A stretch of 36,765 nucleotides of DNA from Gammaproteobacteria bacterium (GTDB lineage: Bacteria > Pseudomonadota > Gammaproteobacteria > Xanthomonadales > SZUA-36). The notes beneath the pieces are model-generated. The model was not told the origin of the DNA, did no database searches, and saw nothing but the letters and a program-made list of their open reading frames with translations. Where the stretch lies: positions 1 through 36,765 of the forward strand of contig JAJFLA010000017.1 in assembly GCA_021772935.1 (NCBI GenBank). Reading direction: 5' to 3'. Position 1 is the stretch's first letter, and each line of letters starts with the position of its first letter. Below are positions 33,097 to 36,765 of this stretch, one piece after another. A program made the translations under genes and the position numbers.

Positions 33097-35583
33097 ATGA
33101 TGAGAATTAAAGCTAATGGCTTGGTGATTTCTGCGGTAGTCAGTTCCGCACTTTTGGGCTCCGCGTTCTTCAGCACGGCGGCTTTTGCACAGGAGGGTGA
33201 AGATCTGGCCATAGAGGAGATCCTGGTAACCGCCCAGAAACGTTCTGAGAGCCTCAGTGAAGTGCCTATTTCAATATCGGTGTTCAGTGCCGATTCCATT
33301 GAACAAACGGGTGTTCAGGAACTACGGGATCTGACCGAATATATCCCCAACGTCACGATTACCCAAGGTACTGACTTTGGTGCCCAGATCAATATCCGTG
33401 GTGTTGGTGCAAACTCACGTAACATTGGCTTTGACTCCCGTGTGGGTGTTTATCTTGATGGCGTTTATCTCGGTCAGGGTCCGGCACTCAATCAGGATCT
33501 TGTAGACCTTGATCATATCGAGGTTTTGCGTGGTCCACAGGGCACCTTGTTTGGTAAAAATACCGTCGCCGGCGCGATCAGCATGATTTCCACCAAACCC
33601 GGTCGGGAATTCGAAGGCTCCGTGACAGCCAACGCTTTTAATTTTGATGGCCTTGAATTGAAGGGTGTCTTTAACATCCCCTTGGGTGACATCGTCAGCG
33701 CCCGAATCTCCTATTCAGATCGACGCCGTGATGGCTTCATCAAGAATGTTTATGAATCCAGCCATGTACCCCAGACATTCTTTTTCCCGCATCCACTACT
33801 AGGTATTATTCCCACGAGCCTGCCACTTGCTGAACCTTTTTGTAGTGGTATTCTGGGTGCACCTGTAACACCACCTGGTCTGTGTGCAGCGGTTGGTCCG
33901 GATACCGACCCGCAAACCACTAAACGGTCAAATGACGTGGATACCGAATCCTACCGCGCGCAGTTACGAATCACACCCAATGAGAAACTTGATATCAACA
34001 TTGCTATTGATGGATTGGAATCAGACCGCGTTATGGTCAATGGCGAACCGTTCACAGATACCTTTGGCTCAACGATTGACCGCTTTGCACCTGAGCGTAA
34101 CGAAGTTAGCTTCAGCGAAGACAGCTTCGAGACGAGGGATATGTTCGGTGCCAATCTTAATATCGACTATGCATTCGAAAATGGCTATAGCTTTCGCTCT
34201 ATCACCGCCTTTCGTGATTCCGAGATAGTTCATCACAATGACACCGATGCCTCGGCCATCGATTTCCTTTATATTGATTATACCGACAAATATGAGCAGA
34301 CAACCCAGGAGATCCAGTTGATCTCGCCGGATGATGCCAAATTTAAATATGTAGCCGGGCTCTACTATTACAACCAGGATTCAACCACCATTCGTGATGC
34401 TGTGACCGGCAATGCCGGCTGGCTGTTTGGAGCGTTCAAAGGCGGCGGCGCCTTTAATCACGGTACCGTCGAAACTGATAGCTGGGCATTGTTCGTTAAC
34501 GGTAGCTATGACTTCAATGAGCAGTTGCGTTTAGGTTTTGGTTTCCGTTATTCAGACGAAACCAAGGATGTTGTTTATCATCTTGATGGCACACGCTCCG
34601 GCGCCTTCGGAATTGGTACTACACCAGCAGGCGGTTTGATTGATTCAGACACATACACCAACTTTGCACCCCTGATAACCCTTGGTTACGCATTGGGTGA
34701 TAACACCAACATTTATGGTAAATTTTCAACCGGCTTCAAATCCGGCGGCTTCAATCTTGATTATGTAACACAAGCCGATCTGGATGCTGGCATTACTTTT
34801 GATGAAGAGACGGTAGATTCATACGAGCTGGGTTTGAAATCCACTTTTCTGGATGGCAGGCTACAGTTGAACGCCGCGGCATTTATTGCCGACTACGAGG
34901 ACTACCAGGTTAACCAGTTTTTTGATCTCGGTTTTGATGAGGCAACCGGTGCACAGTTAACATCAATCAGGATCACCAATGCTGCCGCGGTGGATACCAA
35001 GGGTCTTGAACTGGAAGTCACATTCAATGCAACGGCCAACCTGACACTCAATGGTTCACTGGGTTTACTCGATGCTACATTTGCTGATTTTCCCGGCGGT
35101 ACCTCGGAAGAAGTACCCGATGCAAGTGGAAACCCTGTCAAGGTGTCCATTAATGCCAAGGGCAACGATCTGCCACTGGCGCCATCAATCAATGCCACCT
35201 TCGGGTTCCAGCACCACACCCATTTCAGTGCTGCGGATTTGCTAATCCGTCTGGATGTTAATTACACCGGTGACTATTTCACGACCATTGAGAATGAAAC
35301 AACTAGAAACCTGACAGGTTTCGCACCCACCACCTTGTTGTTCGATTTGCCTTCATTCGGTGTACCCCACACCATCAATTATGGACACGTGGAATCATTC
35401 ACTACACTCAACGGCCGGATTGGCCTGATAGACAATGATGGGGCCTGGGAGGTGTTTCTCTGGGGACGCAACATTACCGATAAATTCACCTATGTTGACT
35501 ATTTCCGTGATTTCTTCGGTTCGCTTTCAGGCGTTCCTTTGATGCCGCGTACTTACGGTATAGAAGCGACCTATCATTTCTAA
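33097..35583 (+). CDS. TonB-dependent outer membrane receptor
   Basis: An 828-residue receptor. A signal peptide ends at AFA-Q (residue about 31). The TonB box EEILVTAQKR follows, then the plug domain (VPISISVFSADSIEQTGV, INIRGVGANSRN, EVLRGPQGTLFGKNTVAGAI) and a beta-barrel ending in the expected aromatic residue (EATYHF). GGGTGGA precedes the ATG. A loop near residues 248-266 contains two Cys (FCSGILGAPVTPPGLC) likely to form a disulfide. This receptor type imports varied organic compounds as well as iron complexes. It lies directly downstream of the lipid-amidase-type operon, which suggests a substrate link. Confidence 0.93.
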   Translation: MMRIKANGLVISAVVSSALLGSAFFSTAAFAQEGEDLAIEEILVTAQKRSESLSEVPISISVFSADSIEQTGVQELRDLTEYIPNVTITQGTDFGAQINIRGVGANSRNIGFDSRVGVYLDGVYLGQGPALNQDLVDLDHIEVLRGPQGTLFGKNTVAGAISMISTKPGREFEGSVTANAFNFDGLELKGVFNIPLGDIVSARISYSDRRRDGFIKNVYESSHVPQTFFFPHPLLGIIPTSLPLAEPFCSGILGAPVTPPGLCAAVGPDTDPQTTKRSNDVDTESYRAQLRITPNEKLDINIAIDGLESDRVMVNGEPFTDTFGSTIDRFAPERNEVSFSEDSFETRDMFGANLNIDYAFENGYSFRSITAFRDSEIVHHNDTDASAIDFLYIDYTDKYEQTTQEIQLISPDDAKFKYVAGLYYYNQDSTTIRDAVTGNAGWLFGAFKGGGAFNHGTVETDSWALFVNGSYDFNEQLRLGFGFRYSDETKDVVYHLDGTRSGAFGIGTTPAGGLIDSDTYTNFAPLITLGYALGDNTNIYGKFSTGFKSGGFNLDYVTQADLDAGITFDEETVDSYELGLKSTFLDGRLQLNAAAFIADYEDYQVNQFFDLGFDEATGAQLTSIRITNAAAVDTKGLELEVTFNATANLTLNGSLGLLDATFADFPGGTSEEVPDASGNPVKVSINAKGNDLPLAPSINATFGFQHHTHFSAADLLIRLDVNYTGDYFTTIENETTRNLTGFAPTTLLFDLPSFGVPHTINYGHVESFTTLNGRIGLIDNDGAWEVFLWGRNITDKFTYVDYFRDFFGSLSGVPLMPRTYGIEATYHF

Positions 35584-35726
35584 TTGAAATTGCCGTTGCG
35601 AAAAAGACCAGAAAAAGGAGGGCACACCCCACTGCTGTCCCACAGTTGGGATAAATAAGAAAGCCCGAATCTCTATTGTTACAATAGGTCTGCGAAGAAA
35701 CTATTGAGCAACAAGGGATTCAGGCT
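35584..35726. other. junction between TonB receptor and IS4-like element
   Basis: The short gap holds TCCCACAGTTGGGA, a dyad (35638-35651), and then the sequence leading to the transposase. The left end of the IS probably lies around here, but the inverted repeat cannot be confirmed without the right end. Confidence 0.35.
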
Positions 35727-36765
35727 TTGTCACATAATAACACCGCATTTCATCAGTTACTAAAACCTCTATCAAGACATGAATTTGAGAGGCAGGCAAA
35801 AGAGCACCATAAAGGTCAAAAACTCCGTTCGGCCACTCGTTGGGATCAATTCGTTGGCATGGCCATGTCGCAGTTTTCTGGTCGCCAAAGTCTGAGAGAT
35901 ATAGAATCCAACTTAGAGGCTCAACAAGCTAAGCTCTATCATCTTGGCGCTAAACCCATTGCTCGTTCCACCCTGGCTCGTCTCAATGAGAAACAACCAG
36001 CTGAACTCTACCAATCTGTTTTTTATCGACTTCTGAACCGCTGTAAGCAGCAGCCGTCTCAGCATAAGTTTCGTTTCAAAAACCCACTCTATTCACTAGA
36101 TGCTAGTGCCATAGATTTATCCTTGAAGTTATTCCCTTGGGCTGCGCATCGAACCGACGCCGCAAACGTAAAATTAAGTGTGGGACTTAATCACGGGAAC
36201 ATGCTGCCGGAGTTTGTCGCACTGAGTGATGGTAATGAAAACGACATGGTTCAGGGTCGAAAATTCAAGTTCCCCAGGGATAGTATTGTAGCGTTTGATA
36301 AAGGTTATGTTGACTACCAATGGTTCGGAAGCCTTACGGAACAAGGAGTAAGCTTCGTTACCCGACTTAGACCCAAAGCGGTTTACAAAGTAATAGAGCG
36401 CAAGCCGGTGAATAAATCACAAGGGGTTCTCAGTGACCAGATCATCCAGTTAAACAGTGCGCATGCACTAAAGCGTGGCGCGCCCAGGTTACGTCGTGTT
36501 GGGTTTAGAGATAAAGATAGCGGCAAGTTCTATATGTTTCTGACGAACAATTTTTCGCTATCGGCTGCGACGATTGCGGCTATTTATAAAGACCGTTGGC
36601 AGGTGGAGTTGTTCTTCAAAGCCATCAAGCAAAACCTAAAGATCAAGGCCTTTGTGGGGTTGTCCAGGAACGCCATGTTGACTCAGATTTGGATCGCCAT
36701 GATCACCTATTTACTGGTGGCTTTTGCTCGACACAGTGCTAAAGCAGGCTGGACAGTACAGCGAA
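35727..36765 (+). CDS. IS4-family transposase (DUF4372 type), runs off the right edge
   Basis: An open frame of at least 346 codons continues to the end of the window without a stop. The N-terminus (FHQLLKPLSRHEFERQAKEH) is the DUF4372 domain found in one IS4 subgroup, followed by QFSGRQSLRDIE. The DDE core is intact so far: first Asp in SLDASAIDLSL, second in VAFDKGYVDY, and the IS4 signature Y-x2-R-x3-E-x6-K in YKDRWQVELFFKAIKQ. The start is uncertain: TTG at 35727 is the first plausible codon, and the frame is open a little further upstream. Probably a complete element cut by the window edge. Confidence 0.88.
   Translation, partial: MSHNNTAFHQLLKPLSRHEFERQAKEHHKGQKLRSATRWDQFVGMAMSQFSGRQSLRDIESNLEAQQAKLYHLGAKPIARSTLARLNEKQPAELYQSVFYRLLNRCKQQPSQHKFRFKNPLYSLDASAIDLSLKLFPWAAHRTDAANVKLSVGLNHGNMLPEFVALSDGNENDMVQGRKFKFPRDSIVAFDKGYVDYQWFGSLTEQGVSFVTRLRPKAVYKVIERKPVNKSQGVLSDQIIQLNSAHALKRGAPRLRRVGFRDKDSGKFYMFLTNNFSLSAATIAAIYKDRWQVELFFKAIKQNLKIKAFVGLSRNAMLTQIWIAMITYLLVAFARHSAKAGWTVQR

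Noticed and set aside
1-36765. CRISPR arrays, tRNA or rRNA genes
   Set aside because: No regularly spaced repeats, no cloverleaf-like segments with a TTCGANTC-type arm and no rRNA-like sequence were noticed on either strand by eye.

Overview
The window looks like chromosomal DNA of a Gram-negative, aerobic, probably marine-type gammaproteobacterium. The grounds are a TonB-dependent receptor with a typical TonB box, an RND tripartite efflux pair, a lipobox-bearing surface lipoprotein, an ECF sigma operon and O-antigen-type modification genes. Base composition is fairly balanced and few genes resemble enteric model genes closely. No rRNA, tRNA or CRISPR array was seen. Taxonomy below class level is not supported by anything visible here.

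Layout. Positions 1-1400 are mobile-element scarred: the start of an IS481-like transposase leaves the left edge, followed by a DUF1707/LiaF-like gene, an operator-like repeat cluster and a broken IS3 orfA. Positions 1444-6739 hold secreted or envelope proteins: an unknown exported protein, a decayed GIY-YIG nuclease, a three-gene operon on the minus strand (secreted protein, ECF sigma factor, one-TM anti-sigma-like protein) and a large sialidase-fold lipoprotein. At 7014-7501 a 45-codon small ORF is translationally coupled to an XRE regulator. Positions 8402-14358 form a surface-glycan modification region: acyltransferase-3, a truncated deacetylase copy, a GT-C membrane glycosyltransferase, GT2 (GtrB-like), GtrA and an intact NodB-type deacetylase. 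After two unknown proteins comes a PatZ-like acyl-CoA synthetase/GNAT fusion (15511-18132) whose ATP-grasp part looks internally deleted. Its C-terminal residues are encoded by a palindromic repeat.

Positions 18179-18345 are a palindromic MITE-like element. Positions 18478-23025 are a MacAB-like ABC export operon with two FtsX-type permeases. Positions 23077-23967 are a radical SAM enzyme, and 24098-28281 an RND permease plus adaptor on the minus strand.

The most interesting block is 28530-35583. A tightly packed operon encodes an alkylglycerol-monooxygenase-like membrane hydroxylase, a Tat-exported amidase with FAAH-like catalytic spacing and a membrane-anchored PM20D1-like M20 peptidase. 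A terminator-like hairpin and a TonB-dependent receptor follow. I infer an envelope pathway for uptake and breakdown of ether lipids or fatty-acyl amides. The window ends inside an IS4-family transposase, so mobile elements sit at both edges.
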